A DNA stretch of 55,677 nt. Origin: Rhodospirillales bacterium. Its GTDB lineage: Bacteria; Pseudomonadota; Alphaproteobacteria; Reyranellales; Reyranellaceae. The notes below the pieces were generated by a model. The model saw nothing but the letters and a program-made list of their open reading frames with translations. It did not search any database and was not told the DNA's origin. Numbering within the stretch: position 1 is the first letter of the stretch; each line of letters starts with the position of its first letter. The DNA lies in assembly GCA_009377525.1 (NCBI GenBank), contig WHTW01000036.1, positions 1 through 55,677 of the forward strand. Reading direction: 5' to 3'. Below, piece after piece: positions 40,962 through 50,694 of this stretch. The translations under genes were made by a program, and so were the position numbers.

Positions 40962-41719
40962 GTGCCGCGGCCCCGGAAGCGTCGTTGATAGGAGGCGTCA
41001 TAGAGTGCGCTGTCGCGGAAGTCGTGCGCCTGCAGCACCTTGCCGACCAGGATCAGCGCCGTGCGCTCGATGGGAGTCTTCGCCACCTCGGCGGCGAGCG
41101 TGCCGAGCGTGGCGCGGATCACGCGCTCCTCGGGCCAGCTCGCGCGATGGACCACAGCGGCCGGACAGTCGGCGCCGTAGTGCGGCAGCAGTGTTGCCAC
41201 GACCTTGTCGATCGTGTGGATCGAGAGATGAATGGCAAGCGTCGCACCGGTCGCGGCGAAGGCCTCCAGCTTCTCGGCAGGCGGCATCGCCGAGGCGCGG
41301 CCCGAAGTGCGTGTCAGCACGACCGATTGGGCGACTTCGGGCAGGGTCAGCTCCTGGCCGAGCGCCGCAGCAGCGGCAGCGAAGGACGGCACGCCCGGCG
41401 TGACAGTGTAGGCGATGCCGGCTTCGCGCAGGCGGCGAAGCTGCTCGCCCATGGCGCTCCACACCGAGAGATCGCCCGAGTGCAGGCGCGCCACGTCATG
41501 GCCCTGGGCGGTGGCGCGCTTGCATTCCTCGACGATCTCGTCGAGTGACATCGGCGCGGTGTCGACAATGCGCGCGCCCGGCGGGCAATGCTCGAGCAAG
41601 GCCTTGGGCACCAGCGAGCCGGCATAGAGGCAGACCGGGCAGCGCGCGATCAGGTCGCGACCGCGCACCGTGATCAGGTCCGGCGCGCCCGGACCGGCGC
41701 CGATGAAATGCACCGTCAT
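40958..41719 (-). CDS. cobM: Precorrin-4 C11-methyltransferase
   Basis: 253 residues. Tetrapyrrole methyltransferase fold with [18 protein letters not shown] at the N-terminus, the characteristic [12 protein letters not shown], and [18 protein letters not shown], the DxxxYG-equivalent region typical of CobM/CbiF. It makes precorrin-5. Both ends overlap neighbours (cobE and cobA) by ATGA. Confidence 0.95.
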   Translation of the reverse strand: MTVHFIGAGPGAPDLITVRGRDLIARCPVCLYAGSLVPKALLEHCPPGARIVDTAPMSLDEIVEECKRATAQGHDVARLHSGDLSVWSAMGEQLRRLREAGIAYTVTPGVPSFAAAAAALGQELTLPEVAQSVVLTRTSGRASAMPPAEKLEAFAATGATLAIHLSIHTIDKVVATLLPHYGADCPAAVVHRASWPEERVIRATLGTLAAEVAKTPIERTALILVGKVLQAHDFRDSALYDASYQRRFRGRGT

Positions 41720-42099
41720 CGGCCCTCACCCGTGGCGATGGCGCAGGTCGCGCGCTCGGTGGCGACGCGTGCGCCCAGCAGGCGGGCATTGCGGCCGGCC
41801 ACGACGATGGCCGAGGCCTCGGCGATCGACGGCAAGCCCTTGGCCTTCAGCACGAACTTGGACGGCGTGAGGACCTGGCCGGCGACGCGATCGAGATCCG
41901 TCACCGTGCAGGCGACCAGCTCGACCGACAGGCGGCGCGCGACCTCCGGGAAAGCAGGCTCGGTCGCCTTCTCCGATTCGGTGGCGATCACCTGCAGGCG
42001 TTCGGCCGGCAGCTCGTGCATGCCCAGCGCCAGGCGCACCACACGCTCGATCTCGTCGGCCGATGTGCCGCGACGACAGCCCACGCCTGCCACGATCAT
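41716..42099 (-). CDS. cobE: Cobalamin biosynthesis protein CobE
   Basis: 127 residues from ATG 42099, with GAGGA upstream, overlapping the cobL stop. The sequence [21 protein letters not shown], then [20 protein letters not shown] and the C-terminal GEGR match CobE, the equivalent of the CbiG C-terminal domain. Its exact reaction in the aerobic pathway is not settled. It is needed for cobalamin formation in the organisms studied. Placement between cobL and cobM is typical. Confidence 0.9.
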   Translation of the reverse strand: MIVAGVGCRRGTSADEIERVVRLALGMHELPAERLQVIATESEKATEPAFPEVARRLSVELVACTVTDLDRVAGQVLTPSKFVLKAKGLPSIAEASAIVVAGRNARLLGARVATERATCAIATGEGR

Positions 42100-43334
42100 G
42101 GCTTCCTCGCCCGCCATTGCACGATCGGCGCGGCGGCGCGCCAGACGAAGACGCCGCCGGTGCCGGCCTTGCCGGCTTTCGACACTTCGAGACGCACCAG
42201 CTCGCCACCATGCTGCTGGAAATACTCGACCAAACGCGCCTCCGACTGGATCGACACGGCATTGGCGACCAGACGTCCGCCCGGCTTCAATGCCGTCCAG
42301 GCCGCTTCGAACAGCTCGGCATTGGACAGCCCACCGCCGATGAACACGGCGTCGGGGGACGGCAGGCCGGCGAACGCTTCGGGCGCGCGTTTCTGCACGA
42401 TCTGCAGGTCGGGCGTGCCCAGCACGGCGGCATTGCGGGCCGCGCGTGCGGCGCGCTGCGGCTCCGCTTCGATGCCGATCGCCCTGAGCGAAGGATGGCG
42501 CAGCAGCCACTCGATGGCGACCGAGCCCGCGCCCAGGCCGACGTCCCACAAAAGCTCGCCCTGGCGCGGCGCCAGCGCCGACACGGTGACGGCGCGGACC
42601 TCGCGCTTGGTGAGCTGGCCGTCATGCTCGAACAGCGTGTCGTCGAGGCCCGGCGTCAACGGCAGCACCGTCGCGTCCGCGGCGGCCCTGACGTGCAGCG
42701 CAATGGTGTTGAGCGGCGCGATGTCCGCAAGATCGAAACCTGCGGCCACCGTGGAGCGCAGGCGCTCACGCGACCCGCCCATGGCCTCCAGCACGGTAAG
42801 TTCGGAGCTGCCCATGCCCCGCTCGGCCAAGAACGTCGCGAGCTTGGCCGGCGTCTCGCCATCCCACGACAGCGCCAGGACGCGCGCGCCGGGCTGCAGA
42901 TGGCGGACGATACCCTCGAGCGCGCGGCCATGCAGGCTGACCAGCGCCACTTCCTGCAGCGACCAGCCGAGCCGCGCGGCCGCCAGACTGAAGGCCGATG
43001 CGTTGGGCAAGCAAAGAGTCTCGGCGGCCGGAATGGAGCGCAGCAGCAGGTCGCCGACGCCGTAGTGGAAAGGATCGCCGCTCGCCAGCACGACGACCAG
43101 CCGGCCGCGATGCTTCTCGATCTCGGGCAGGGCGTCGCCGATCGGGCTCGGCCAGGCGAGCGTGCGGCCGCGGATCAGCGTTTTGGCCAGGCCGAGATGG
43201 CGTTTGCCGCCGACCACCAGCTCGGCAGACGCCACCAGCTTTTGCGCCACCGGCGAGAGGCCTTCGATGCCGTTTTCTCCGATGCCGACGATGGACAGCC
43301 AGCGCGTGCCCGTGCAGCTTGCGGCTTCAGTCAT
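42096..43334 (-). CDS. cobL: Precorrin-6Y C5,15-methyltransferase (decarboxylating)
   Basis: 412 residues, a fusion of an N-terminal CbiE-type methyltransferase (WLSIVGIGENGIEGLSP, VVLASGDPFHYGVGDLLLR) and a C-terminal CbiT-type Rossmann methyltransferase (LLWDVGLGAGSVAIEWLL, then PDAVFIGGGLSNAELFEAAW). It methylates C5 and C15 and removes the acetate carboxyl, giving precorrin-8. The ATG at 43334 overlaps, on the opposite strand, the ATG of cobK; an in-frame ATG at 43346 would overlap cobK further. There is no intergenic space for its promoter, which must lie inside cobK or come from the cobJ side. Confidence 0.94.
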   Translation of the reverse strand: MTEAASCTGTRWLSIVGIGENGIEGLSPVAQKLVASAELVVGGKRHLGLAKTLIRGRTLAWPSPIGDALPEIEKHRGRLVVVLASGDPFHYGVGDLLLRSIPAAETLCLPNASAFSLAAARLGWSLQEVALVSLHGRALEGIVRHLQPGARVLALSWDGETPAKLATFLAERGMGSSELTVLEAMGGSRERLRSTVAAGFDLADIAPLNTIALHVRAAADATVLPLTPGLDDTLFEHDGQLTKREVRAVTVSALAPRQGELLWDVGLGAGSVAIEWLLRHPSLRAIGIEAEPQRAARAARNAAVLGTPDLQIVQKRAPEAFAGLPSPDAVFIGGGLSNAELFEAAWTALKPGGRLVANAVSIQSEARLVEYFQQHGGELVRLEVSKAGKAGTGGVFVWRAAAPIVQWRARKP

Positions 43335-44091
43335 GCGCGTTCTCATTCTCGGCGGCACCGCGGAAGCCTCGGCGTTGGCCAAGCTTCTCGCGGGCGATCC
43401 ACGCTTCGAGGCGACCCTGTCGTTCGCCGGACGTACCGCCGCGCCCAGGTCGCAGCCCGTCGCGACGCGCGTCGGCGGCTTCGGCGGCGCCGATGGCCTC
43501 GCACAATACATCGAAGAGCAGGCGATCGAAGCAGTGATCGATGCCACCCATCCCTACGCGCCGCGCATTTCCGCCAACGCTGTCGTCGCGTGCGCGCGCG
43601 CAGGCGTCGCGCTGGCCTCGCTCGTCCGTCCCGCCTGGAAGCCCGAACCCGGCGACAATTGGGAGACGGCACCCACCGCCGTCGCCGCGGCGCTCGCCAT
43701 CGGCAAGGCGCCGCGGCGCGTGTTCCTCGCCCTTGGCCGGCAGGAACTGCACTCTTTCGCGCCCATGGCCCAGCACCATTACGTCGCCCGCCTCATCGAT
43801 CCGCCGCAGGGCGTGCGACCGCACAATCTCGTCCTGCTGCAGCAGCGCGGACCGTTCAATCGCGACGCCGAGCTGCGCCTGCTGAAGGAGCGCAAGATCG
43901 AGGTGATCGTTTCGCGGAACTCGGGCGGCAGTGCCACCTATCCCAAGATCGAAGCGGCGCGTGCGCTCGGCCTGCCGGTGATCATGATCACGCGGCCCGT
44001 GAAGCCCGTCGGCCACATCGTGAGGACACCTGAGGAAGCGGTCGAATGGCTCGCTCATGAGCGCCCTGCCCGCTCGCTGCGCGGCGTGTAG
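43333..44091 (+). CDS. cobK: Precorrin-6A reductase
   Basis: 252 residues. The N-terminal MRVLILGGTAEASALAKLL is the NADPH-binding start of CobK, followed by DATHPYAPRISANAV, RRVFLALGRQELHSF and a C-terminal IEVIVSRNSGGSATYPKIEAA. It reduces the C18-C19 double bond of precorrin-6A. It is encoded on the opposite strand inside a minus-strand cobalamin cluster: its start codon overlaps that of cobL, and its last 37 nt overlap the 3' end of cobJ. Its promoter must therefore sit within the 5' part of cobL. Confidence 0.95.
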   Translation: MRVLILGGTAEASALAKLLAGDPRFEATLSFAGRTAAPRSQPVATRVGGFGGADGLAQYIEEQAIEAVIDATHPYAPRISANAVVACARAGVALASLVRPAWKPEPGDNWETAPTAVAAALAIGKAPRRVFLALGRQELHSFAPMAQHHYVARLIDPPQGVRPHNLVLLQQRGPFNRDAELRLLKERKIEVIVSRNSGGSATYPKIEAARALGLPVIMITRPVKPVGHIVRTPEEAVEWLAHERPARSLRGV

Positions 44092-44816
44092 ACCCAGCGC
44101 CCGACCTGCCGTGTCGTGCTGGCGCCGACGATCACCAGCGTGCGCATGTCGGCGCGCGACGGATCGGCAGCGCCGAGCGTCGTCGTGATCACCTGGGCAT
44201 CGGCGGTTCCCGCGGCGCGCACGAACAGCACCGGCGTGTCGGCGCTCTTGAGCGTGCGCAACAGATCGAACGCCTGGCCGAGCTGGGTCGGCCGCGCCTT
44301 GGAAGCGGGATTATAGAGGGCGATCACGAAGTCACCCTCGGCGGCGGCCTTCAGGCGGCGCTCGACCGTGCTCCAGGCCTTGAGATTGTCCGACAGCGAG
44401 ATGGCGCAGAAGTCGCCGCCCAAAGGCGCACCGACCTCGGCTGCGGCGGCCAGCATGGCGGTCACGCCGGGTTCGACCCTGATGTCGAGATCACGCCACT
44501 CAGGTTCGCCGGCCTCGACCGCCTCGAACACCGCCGCCGCCATGGCGAACACGCCGGGATCGCCGCCCGAGACGACGACGACCTGGCGGCCCGCGGCGGC
44601 GAGCGACAGGGCGTGTCGCGCGCGGTCGAGCTCGACACGGTTATCCGAGGCATGACGGCATTGGCCGGACCGCGCCGGCACACGGTCGAGATAGGGGCCG
44701 TAGCCCACGAGATCGGTGGCGCGGGCAAGCGCGGCCTCAGTCGCCGGAGTCACGAGCTCGGCCTTGCCCGGTCCGGTCCCGACCACGACCAAAGAGCCGC
44801 TAAAGGGGCCGCTCAC
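44055..44816 (-). CDS. cobJ: Precorrin-3B C17-methyltransferase
   Basis: 253 residues from GTG 44816, which overlaps the cobI stop (GTGA). Motifs: VVVGTGPGKAELVTPATEAAL, VSGGDPGVFAMAAAVFEA, GVTAMLAAAAEVGAPLGGDFCAISLSD and ALYNPASKARP, all standard for CobJ/CbiH. It contracts the macrocycle while methylating C17, giving precorrin-4. It is the last gene of the operon that begins at cbtB, and is convergent with cobK (37-nt overlap). Confidence 0.96.
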   Translation of the reverse strand: MSGPFSGSLVVVGTGPGKAELVTPATEAALARATDLVGYGPYLDRVPARSGQCRHASDNRVELDRARHALSLAAAGRQVVVVSGGDPGVFAMAAAVFEAVEAGEPEWRDLDIRVEPGVTAMLAAAAEVGAPLGGDFCAISLSDNLKAWSTVERRLKAAAEGDFVIALYNPASKARPTQLGQAFDLLRTLKSADTPVLFVRAAGTADAQVITTTLGAADPSRADMRTLVIVGASTTRQVGRWVYTPRSERAGRS

Positions 44817-45568
44817 AACCGCCTCCCCTCGCCCGGGATCAGCACCATGGCGAAATAGGCGCCCACCGCGCCGCAGTCGGCGAGCGGCAGGATGCGCTCG
44901 TCCTTCATGGTGCCGCGCTCGACATAGACGGCGCGAGAGAGAAGGCCCGCCGTCTCGACGGCGCGCCGCACCTTCGCGAGATTGCGGCTGACCTTCATGA
45001 TCACCGCCGCATCGGCGAGCCGCAGACGCTCCACGAGCGCGCTTTCGCCCAGGGTGCCAGGCAGGACGGCGAGCGCGTCGTTGCCCCAGGTCATGGGCAG
45101 GTTGGCGCGCGTCCAGCAGCCCGACATGCCGGTCACGCCCGGCACGGCCTCGACCGGGAAATCAGCGCTGAGACGGCGCCACATATGCATGAAGGAGCCA
45201 TAGAAGAAGGGATCGCCCTCGGCCAGCAGGCCGACCGACTTACCTTGTCGCAGCAGGCCCGCCAGGGTCTCGGCCGTCTGGCGATAGAAGGCGCCGATCT
45301 TCCGCTGATACACCAAGCTGTCGGCCGGCACTTCGTCGGTGACCGGATATTCGAAGCGCCGCTCGGCGCGGCCTTCAGCCAGAAGCGGCGTCACGATGCG
45401 GCGCGCATTGCCGGGGGAGCCGATCTTGGCGAAGTAGGTGACGACGTCGACCGCCTGCACCAGGCCTGCAGCACGCAAGGTGAGATAGCGCGCATCGCCC
45501 GGGCCCACACCGATGCCGTAAAGCATGCCCGCCGTCGCCGTTCCGGCCAGGGAGTCGAGCACGCTCAT
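44813..45568 (-). CDS. cobI: Precorrin-2 C20-methyltransferase
   Basis: 251 residues. MLYGIGVGPGDARYLTLRAAGLV is the SAM-binding start, VGLLAEGDPFFYGSFMHM the second motif, and VEAVPGVTGMSGC the third. It produces precorrin-3A. An extra 14 residues precede the usual start (M15), but ATG 45568 overlaps the cobH stop by 4 nt, consistent with the coupling seen throughout the operon. Confidence 0.95.
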   Translation of the reverse strand: MSVLDSLAGTATAGMLYGIGVGPGDARYLTLRAAGLVQAVDVVTYFAKIGSPGNARRIVTPLLAEGRAERRFEYPVTDEVPADSLVYQRKIGAFYRQTAETLAGLLRQGKSVGLLAEGDPFFYGSFMHMWRRLSADFPVEAVPGVTGMSGCWTRANLPMTWGNDALAVLPGTLGESALVERLRLADAAVIMKVSRNLAKVRRAVETAGLLSRAVYVERGTMKDERILPLADCGAVGAYFAMVLIPGEGRRL

Positions 45569-46194
45569 TCCCGCTCGCTCGCCAGCGCGTTGACGGCCGC
45601 CGCCGCCATGGCGCTGCCGCCCTTGCGGCCACGCACGATGAGGAACGGCACGCCGTCATGCGCGGCCAATGCTTCCTTGGATTCCATCGCGCCGACGAAG
45701 CCGACCGGCAAACCGATCACGGCCGCCGGTGCTGGCGCGCCCTCGTCGAGCATGTCCAGCAACCGGAACAGTGCCGTCGGCGCATTGCCGATGGCGACGA
45801 CCGAATCGGCCAGGCGGTCACGCCACAGCTCCAGCGCCGCCGCACTCCGTGTGTTGTCGAGGCGTTTGGCAGTGGCCGGCACCGAGGGATCGTCCAGGGT
45901 GCACAAAACATCGTTGCCGGCCGGCAGGCGCGCGCGGGTGACGCCGTTGGCCACCATCTTGGAATCGCAGAAGATCGGCGCGCCGGCCTTCAGCGCCTGA
46001 CGCGCCCGTTCGGCGAAGCCTGGCGACATGACGATATCGCGGGCGATCTCGGGCATGCCGCAGGCATGGATGATGCGCACCGCGACCGGTTCCTCGGCCG
46101 TGTTGAAGCGCGCAAGGTCGGACTCGGCGCGAATGATGGCGAAGGACCGGCGATAGATCTCCGCACCGTCGCGCACATAGGCACGCTCAGCCAT
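45565..46194 (-). CDS. cobH: Precorrin-8X methylmutase
   Basis: 209 residues. The catalytic histidine is H43 in VRIIHACGMPEIARDI, the position known for the family. Further landmarks are PIFCDSKMVANGVTRARLPAGN, VVAIGNAPTALFRLLDML and VIGLPVGFVGAMESKEAL. It moves the methyl group from C11 to C12, giving hydrogenobyrinic acid. It overlaps cobG by 8 nt and cobI by 4 nt. Confidence 0.96.
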   Translation of the reverse strand: MAERAYVRDGAEIYRRSFAIIRAESDLARFNTAEEPVAVRIIHACGMPEIARDIVMSPGFAERARQALKAGAPIFCDSKMVANGVTRARLPAGNDVLCTLDDPSVPATAKRLDNTRSAAALELWRDRLADSVVAIGNAPTALFRLLDMLDEGAPAPAAVIGLPVGFVGAMESKEALAAHDGVPFLIVRGRKGGSAMAAAAVNALASERE

Positions 46195-47416
46195 CCTGCC
46201 CCCCGCCGAACAAGGTCTCGAACTCGGCGACGCCGACCATGCGCTCGACCGGGCCGCGCGTCGTGGCCTTGCGGATCAGGCGGTAGGCGCCGGCCTTGCC
46301 GGCCAGCACCAGGTCCGACGGCAGCGAGCGCGCACAACCCTTGGCGCAGCCCGAGACATGGATGCTGCCCTGGTAGTCATGGACCGCGGCGATGGTCGCG
46401 AGCCGCCGCGCGTCGCCACGGGCATCGACGCTGCTCGACTTGCAGTCGGGCGCGCCAGGACAGGCCTCGACCTGCAGCACGGGGTCGTCCTCTTCCACGA
46501 TCAGGCCAGCGCGGCGCGCTTCTTCCAGCGCGAACACGCCAGCTTCCTCGCGCACCCTGAAATAAAGAGCACGCCAGGGCGAGAGGCGCAGATCGGCGGC
46601 ACCGGCATCGGCCGCCAGCTTCACGAGCTGGCGGAGCTGGCCCGCTTCCAGCCGGCCGAAAGGTGCCGCGATACCGACCGCGCCGCCCATCAGGCCGAGC
46701 CGGCGTCCGCCAACGGCCGGCAGTCCGGTCATCGGCGACAGACGCGGCGCGACCGCGGCCTGCACTTCAGCGAACGCTGCCTCGCTCAGACCGCGCATGC
46801 GGCCGCGCGTGGCGACGGCAAGGAAGGCATGCGCCGCCGCGATGGCGGTTTCAGCCGCCTGCGCCGGCGACAGCGTACCCAACCATTGCGTTCCCTTGGC
46901 TGTATCCAAACCGAACGCAATCGCGTCACCGGCCGCGGCGAGGCAGATGTCGGCACGCTCGGAGGCAATCGAGATCACGCCGCCGCCGTCGACCAGAAGG
47001 CCGAACTTGCCCGGCAGCGCGTGCAGTCCCTTGTCGGACGTCAACGCATCGTCGATCGCAAAGGCGATCGGCCGGACATCGAAGGCCTGAGCGGGATCGA
47101 GGCCGGCCAGCGGCGCCACCATGACGTTGCGCACCGCCTCGGTCTCGGAATGGGGATCGAGCAGGCCGAGCTTCGCCAGTTCCGCCTGCAGTTCGGACAG
47201 GCGATCCCCGGTCAGGCCGCGAAGCTGCAGGTTGGCACGGCGTGTCAGGTCGATATGGCCGTTGCCCAGGCGCTGGGCGAGATCGGTCAGTGCGCCGGCC
47301 GCGTCGAGACTGAAGGCACCGCCGCGCGGACGGACACGCACGATCAGGCCATCGCCGCTCGCCATCGGCTGGAGGATGCCCGGGCACCAGCCCTTCACGT
47401 CGGTCGCGACGTTCAT
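46187..47416 (-). CDS. cobG: Precorrin-3B synthase
   Basis: 409 residues, ATG 47416 overlapping the cobN stop. Sulfite/nitrite reductase-like architecture: MNVATDVKGWCPGILQPM with a ferredoxin-like half domain, and in the C-terminal half the 4Fe-4S ligands CPGAPDC (about residue 315-322) and SGCAKGC (about 353-359). The enzyme hydroxylates C20 using O2 and forms the gamma-lactone. Its presence, rather than CbiG-type anaerobic chemistry, places the cluster in the oxygen-dependent pathway. Confidence 0.93.
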   Translation of the reverse strand: MNVATDVKGWCPGILQPMASGDGLIVRVRPRGGAFSLDAAGALTDLAQRLGNGHIDLTRRANLQLRGLTGDRLSELQAELAKLGLLDPHSETEAVRNVMVAPLAGLDPAQAFDVRPIAFAIDDALTSDKGLHALPGKFGLLVDGGGVISIASERADICLAAAGDAIAFGLDTAKGTQWLGTLSPAQAAETAIAAAHAFLAVATRGRMRGLSEAAFAEVQAAVAPRLSPMTGLPAVGGRRLGLMGGAVGIAAPFGRLEAGQLRQLVKLAADAGAADLRLSPWRALYFRVREEAGVFALEEARRAGLIVEEDDPVLQVEACPGAPDCKSSSVDARGDARRLATIAAVHDYQGSIHVSGCAKGCARSLPSDLVLAGKAGAYRLIRKATTRGPVERMVGVAEFETLFGGGQDG

Positions 47417-50400
47417 CGGCCGATCTCGACCATCAGGCGCTGCAGCTCGTGATCGACGGCGTTGCGCCGCGTCGTCCACAGACCGCGCGCCAGGGCATCG
47501 TGCAGCCGCGCGGCGATGGCGGCAGCGGCAGCTGGGTTTTTCTGCAGCATGGCCGCGCGCACGGCATCGTCGGCGATCAGCGCGGCATGCGTCACATCGA
47601 AAAGGTGACCGGGCACGCCGGCTGTCGCGGCAAACGCATAGAGCGCATCGACCGTCTGGGCGATCTCGGCGACGCCACGATGGCCGTGGTCCAGCATGCC
47701 CGAAAGCCAGCGCGGGTTGGTCAGCCGGCCGCGCACCACGCGGGCGATCTCCTCGGCGATGCGCCGCGCCTTGGGATTGGCGGTCTGGCTCGTGTCGAGG
47801 TGGTAGAGCTCGGGCTCGTTGCCGAGCAGTGCGGCGGCCGCGGCGAAGCCGCCGGCGAAGTCGGCGACACCGTCGCCATCCAGAAGGTCGCGCTCGCGGT
47901 CATCCTGGGGATGGACCAGCACATCCGCTTCGGAGACGCGGCTGCGGAAGCCCTCGCTTGGCTGCACCGATTCGGCGCCGCCATAGGCGTGGGTGACGGC
48001 GGCGAGATAGACCTCGCCCAGCTCGGCGCGGTCGCGCCAGGTGCCGTCGAGGGCGGTGTCGGCGGCCTGCGCGCCGTAGCTGCCCGGGGCGCCGCCGAAG
48101 ACGCGGGCGAGGTCGGCGCCGCAGCGCGACGCCTCAGCCAGCGGATTGTCCTCCGCCGGCTCGTCGAGGGCCGCGACCCTGCGCACCGCCATGTCGAACA
48201 AGGCGATCTGCGCTTCGAAGATGTCGCGGAACAGGCCGGAGATGCGCAGCGTCACGTCGATGCGCGGCCGGTCGAGCACGGCCAGCGGCAGGATCTCGAT
48301 GCCGGTGACGCGGCTGGAGGCCTTGTCCCACACGGGCTTCACGCCGAGGTACCACAGCGCCTGGGCGAGATCGTCGCCGCCGGTGCGTAGCGAGGCCGAG
48401 GCCCAGAGATCGATGACCAGGGCGCGCGGCGGCTCGCCATGATCCTGCAGGTAGCGCCGCACCACCTCGTCGGCGGCGCGCACGCCGATCGCGGCGGCGG
48501 TGCGCGTCGGGATGGCGCGCGGATCGATCGAGGTGAGGTTGCGGCCGGTCGGCAGCACATCGGCGCGGCCGCGGCTCGGCGCGCCGGCCGGTCCCGGCGC
48601 CACGCGGCGCGCGTCGAGGGCGGCGAGCAAGGCGGCGCGCTCACAATCAGCCGAGGCGCGGACCGCCATCTCGGTGCCAGTCGCTGCGACGAGCAGGCGC
48701 ATCGTCTCCTCGTCCGGCGATCGGCCGTAGACGTGCAGACCGTCACGGATGCTGAGCTCCTTGATGTCGCAAAGCTGGGCGTCGAGCTTGGCGATGGCCT
48801 GGCGGTTGGGCTCGCCTTTGACCAGGCCGCAGTCGACGGCCAACCCGTTGGTCCAGGCGCGCTCGACGATCTCCTCTTCCAGGAAGGCGAGGCGGCGGCG
48901 GTCGAGGCCGTCGGCCGCGGCATATTCCTCGATGATGCCTTCCAGCTCGGCGAGCGGCCCATGCAGACCGGCCGCGCTGAGCGGCGGCGTCAGATGGCCG
49001 ATGGTGACCGCGCCGAGCCGGCGCTTGGCCTGCACCGCCTCGCCCGGATTGTTGACGATGAAGGGATAGATCACCGGCAGCGCGCCCAGCACGACCTCCG
49101 GCCAGCACTCGCCCGACAGCGCCAGCGCCTTGCCGGGGAGCCATTCCAACGTGCCGTGCGTGCCGAGATGAACCAGCGCGTTGATCTGATCGCGCAACCA
49201 CGCATAGGCGGCGACATAGGCATGGCTCGGCGGGCAGCTCGTGTCGTGGTAGCCCGACTTGCGATCGCCGGTCGCGCCGCGATCGGGCTGCAGCAGCACC
49301 AGAACCTTGCCGCAACGGAGCACGGGCAGACGGAAGGTATCGGCCGGTTCGCCCCACGCCTCGATGAGCTGGCGCTGCAGGTTCGACGATAGGGAGCCCG
49401 CCGAGGGAATTTCGATGTGCTCGGCATCACCCATCAGCAGGCGCTCGATGTCGCTCACCTGCCAGTCGCTTCGGCCGGTGTCGTAGCCTTCCGCCGCGAG
49501 CAGATTCAGGATTTCGACGGCACTCGCCGCCGTGTCGAGCCCGACGGCATAACCGGTGCGGCCGCCGCGTGCCGGATAGTCGGACAGGATCAGTGCGAGG
49601 CGCCGCTCGGCGCGCGGCTTGGCACGTAGTCGCGCCCAGGCGGCTGCCAGACGCGCCACGTAGTCGACGCGATCGGCCGCGGGCTCGTGGTGCACGCCGG
49701 CGAACTCCAGGCGCGGATCGGCGGCCGTCTCCGCCTTGAAGGAGATGGCGCGCGTCAGCAGCCGGCCGTCGAGCTCGGGCAGCACGACGTTCATGGCAAG
49801 ATCGGCGGGCGAGAGGCCGCGTTGAGACTCCTCCCAGGCCGCGCGCGGACTGCCCGACAGCACGACCTGCAGCACGGGCGCGTCGGCGTCGTCGAGCACC
49901 GTCGTGTCGCCCTCGGCCATGGCCGAGAAAGCCGTGGTGTTGAGGATGATCGCGGGCTTGTGCGCCGCGATCAGCGCCTTCAGCTCCGGCTTGGCCAACG
50001 GGTCCTTGAGACTGTTCACCGCGACAGCGAGCGGCGACAGGCCCTGGCGGTCGATTGCCTCCATCAGCGCCGTGATCGGCGCGGTGTCCGCCGCCATCAG
50101 GTTGGCGCGATAGAAGACGATCAGCGCCACCGGCCGGTCTTGCTCGGCGCGGCCGAGCACGGAGACCGGGCCGACCGGCACCGGCGGCGTCCAGGTGAGA
50201 TCGCGATCGAGCAGCGTGCTGACATAGCGCAGCGCCTGCCGCAGGTTCTCAGGTCCGCCTTCGCGGAAGAAGCGGTCGAGCGTCGCCAACGGCCCGGCGG
50301 CGAGGGTCGAGACCGACGCGAGACGCGGATCGGCGCGGTCGTCGCCCGGCAGGGCCGCGAACAGGATGCCGCGTTCGCGTGCGGTGTCGGCGATGTGCTC

Positions 50401-50691
50401 CAGGCCGTAGCGCCAGTAGTCGAGCCCGCCCAGGCAGCGCACGATGACCATGCGTGCGCGGGCGACCACGCTCTCGACATAGAGATCGACCGACATCGGA
50501 TGTTTCAGTCGCTTGAGGCTGGCCAGCCGCATCGTCGGCAGCACATCGGCCTCCTGCCGCCAGGCGGCGGCAAGGGCCGAAAGATCGCTGTCGGAGAAGG
50601 AAAGCACGACGATATCGGCCGGCGACTGGCCGAGGTCGACGGCGACATCGGCCTCCTCCAGCGTCGCGAGCTCGGTCGCCAGGACATGCAT
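47413..50691 (-). CDS. cobN: Cobaltochelatase large subunit
   Basis: 1092 residues, near the short end for CobN. The magnesium chelatase H-subunit-like core is seen in NALVHLGTHGTLEWLPGKALALSG, LPVIYPFIVNNPGEAVQAKRR and YHLDTSQTANPKARRI. With CobS and CobT, not present in this window, it inserts Co2+ into hydrogenobyrinic acid a,c-diamide using ATP. ATG 50691 lies 3 nt after the cobW stop. Open frames on the opposite strand in this gene are codon-bias shadows. Confidence 0.95.
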   Translation of the reverse strand: MHVLATELATLEEADVAVDLGQSPADIVVLSFSDSDLSALAAAWRQEADVLPTMRLASLKRLKHPMSVDLYVESVVARARMVIVRCLGGLDYWRYGLEHIADTARERGILFAALPGDDRADPRLASVSTLAAGPLATLDRFFREGGPENLRQALRYVSTLLDRDLTWTPPVPVGPVSVLGRAEQDRPVALIVFYRANLMAADTAPITALMEAIDRQGLSPLAVAVNSLKDPLAKPELKALIAAHKPAIILNTTAFSAMAEGDTTVLDDADAPVLQVVLSGSPRAAWEESQRGLSPADLAMNVVLPELDGRLLTRAISFKAETAADPRLEFAGVHHEPAADRVDYVARLAAAWARLRAKPRAERRLALILSDYPARGGRTGYAVGLDTAASAVEILNLLAAEGYDTGRSDWQVSDIERLLMGDAEHIEIPSAGSLSSNLQRQLIEAWGEPADTFRLPVLRCGKVLVLLQPDRGATGDRKSGYHDTSCPPSHAYVAAYAWLRDQINALVHLGTHGTLEWLPGKALALSGECWPEVVLGALPVIYPFIVNNPGEAVQAKRRLGAVTIGHLTPPLSAAGLHGPLAELEGIIEEYAAADGLDRRRLAFLEEEIVERAWTNGLAVDCGLVKGEPNRQAIAKLDAQLCDIKELSIRDGLHVYGRSPDEETMRLLVAATGTEMAVRASADCERAALLAALDARRVAPGPAGAPSRGRADVLPTGRNLTSIDPRAIPTRTAAAIGVRAADEVVRRYLQDHGEPPRALVIDLWASASLRTGGDDLAQALWYLGVKPVWDKASSRVTGIEILPLAVLDRPRIDVTLRISGLFRDIFEAQIALFDMAVRRVAALDEPAEDNPLAEASRCGADLARVFGGAPGSYGAQAADTALDGTWRDRAELGEVYLAAVTHAYGGAESVQPSEGFRSRVSEADVLVHPQDDRERDLLDGDGVADFAGGFAAAAALLGNEPELYHLDTSQTANPKARRIAEEIARVVRGRLTNPRWLSGMLDHGHRGVAEIAQTVDALYAFAATAGVPGHLFDVTHAALIADDAVRAAMLQKNPAAAAAIAARLHDALARGLWTTRRNAVDHELQRLMVEIGR

Positions 50692-50694
50692 GGA

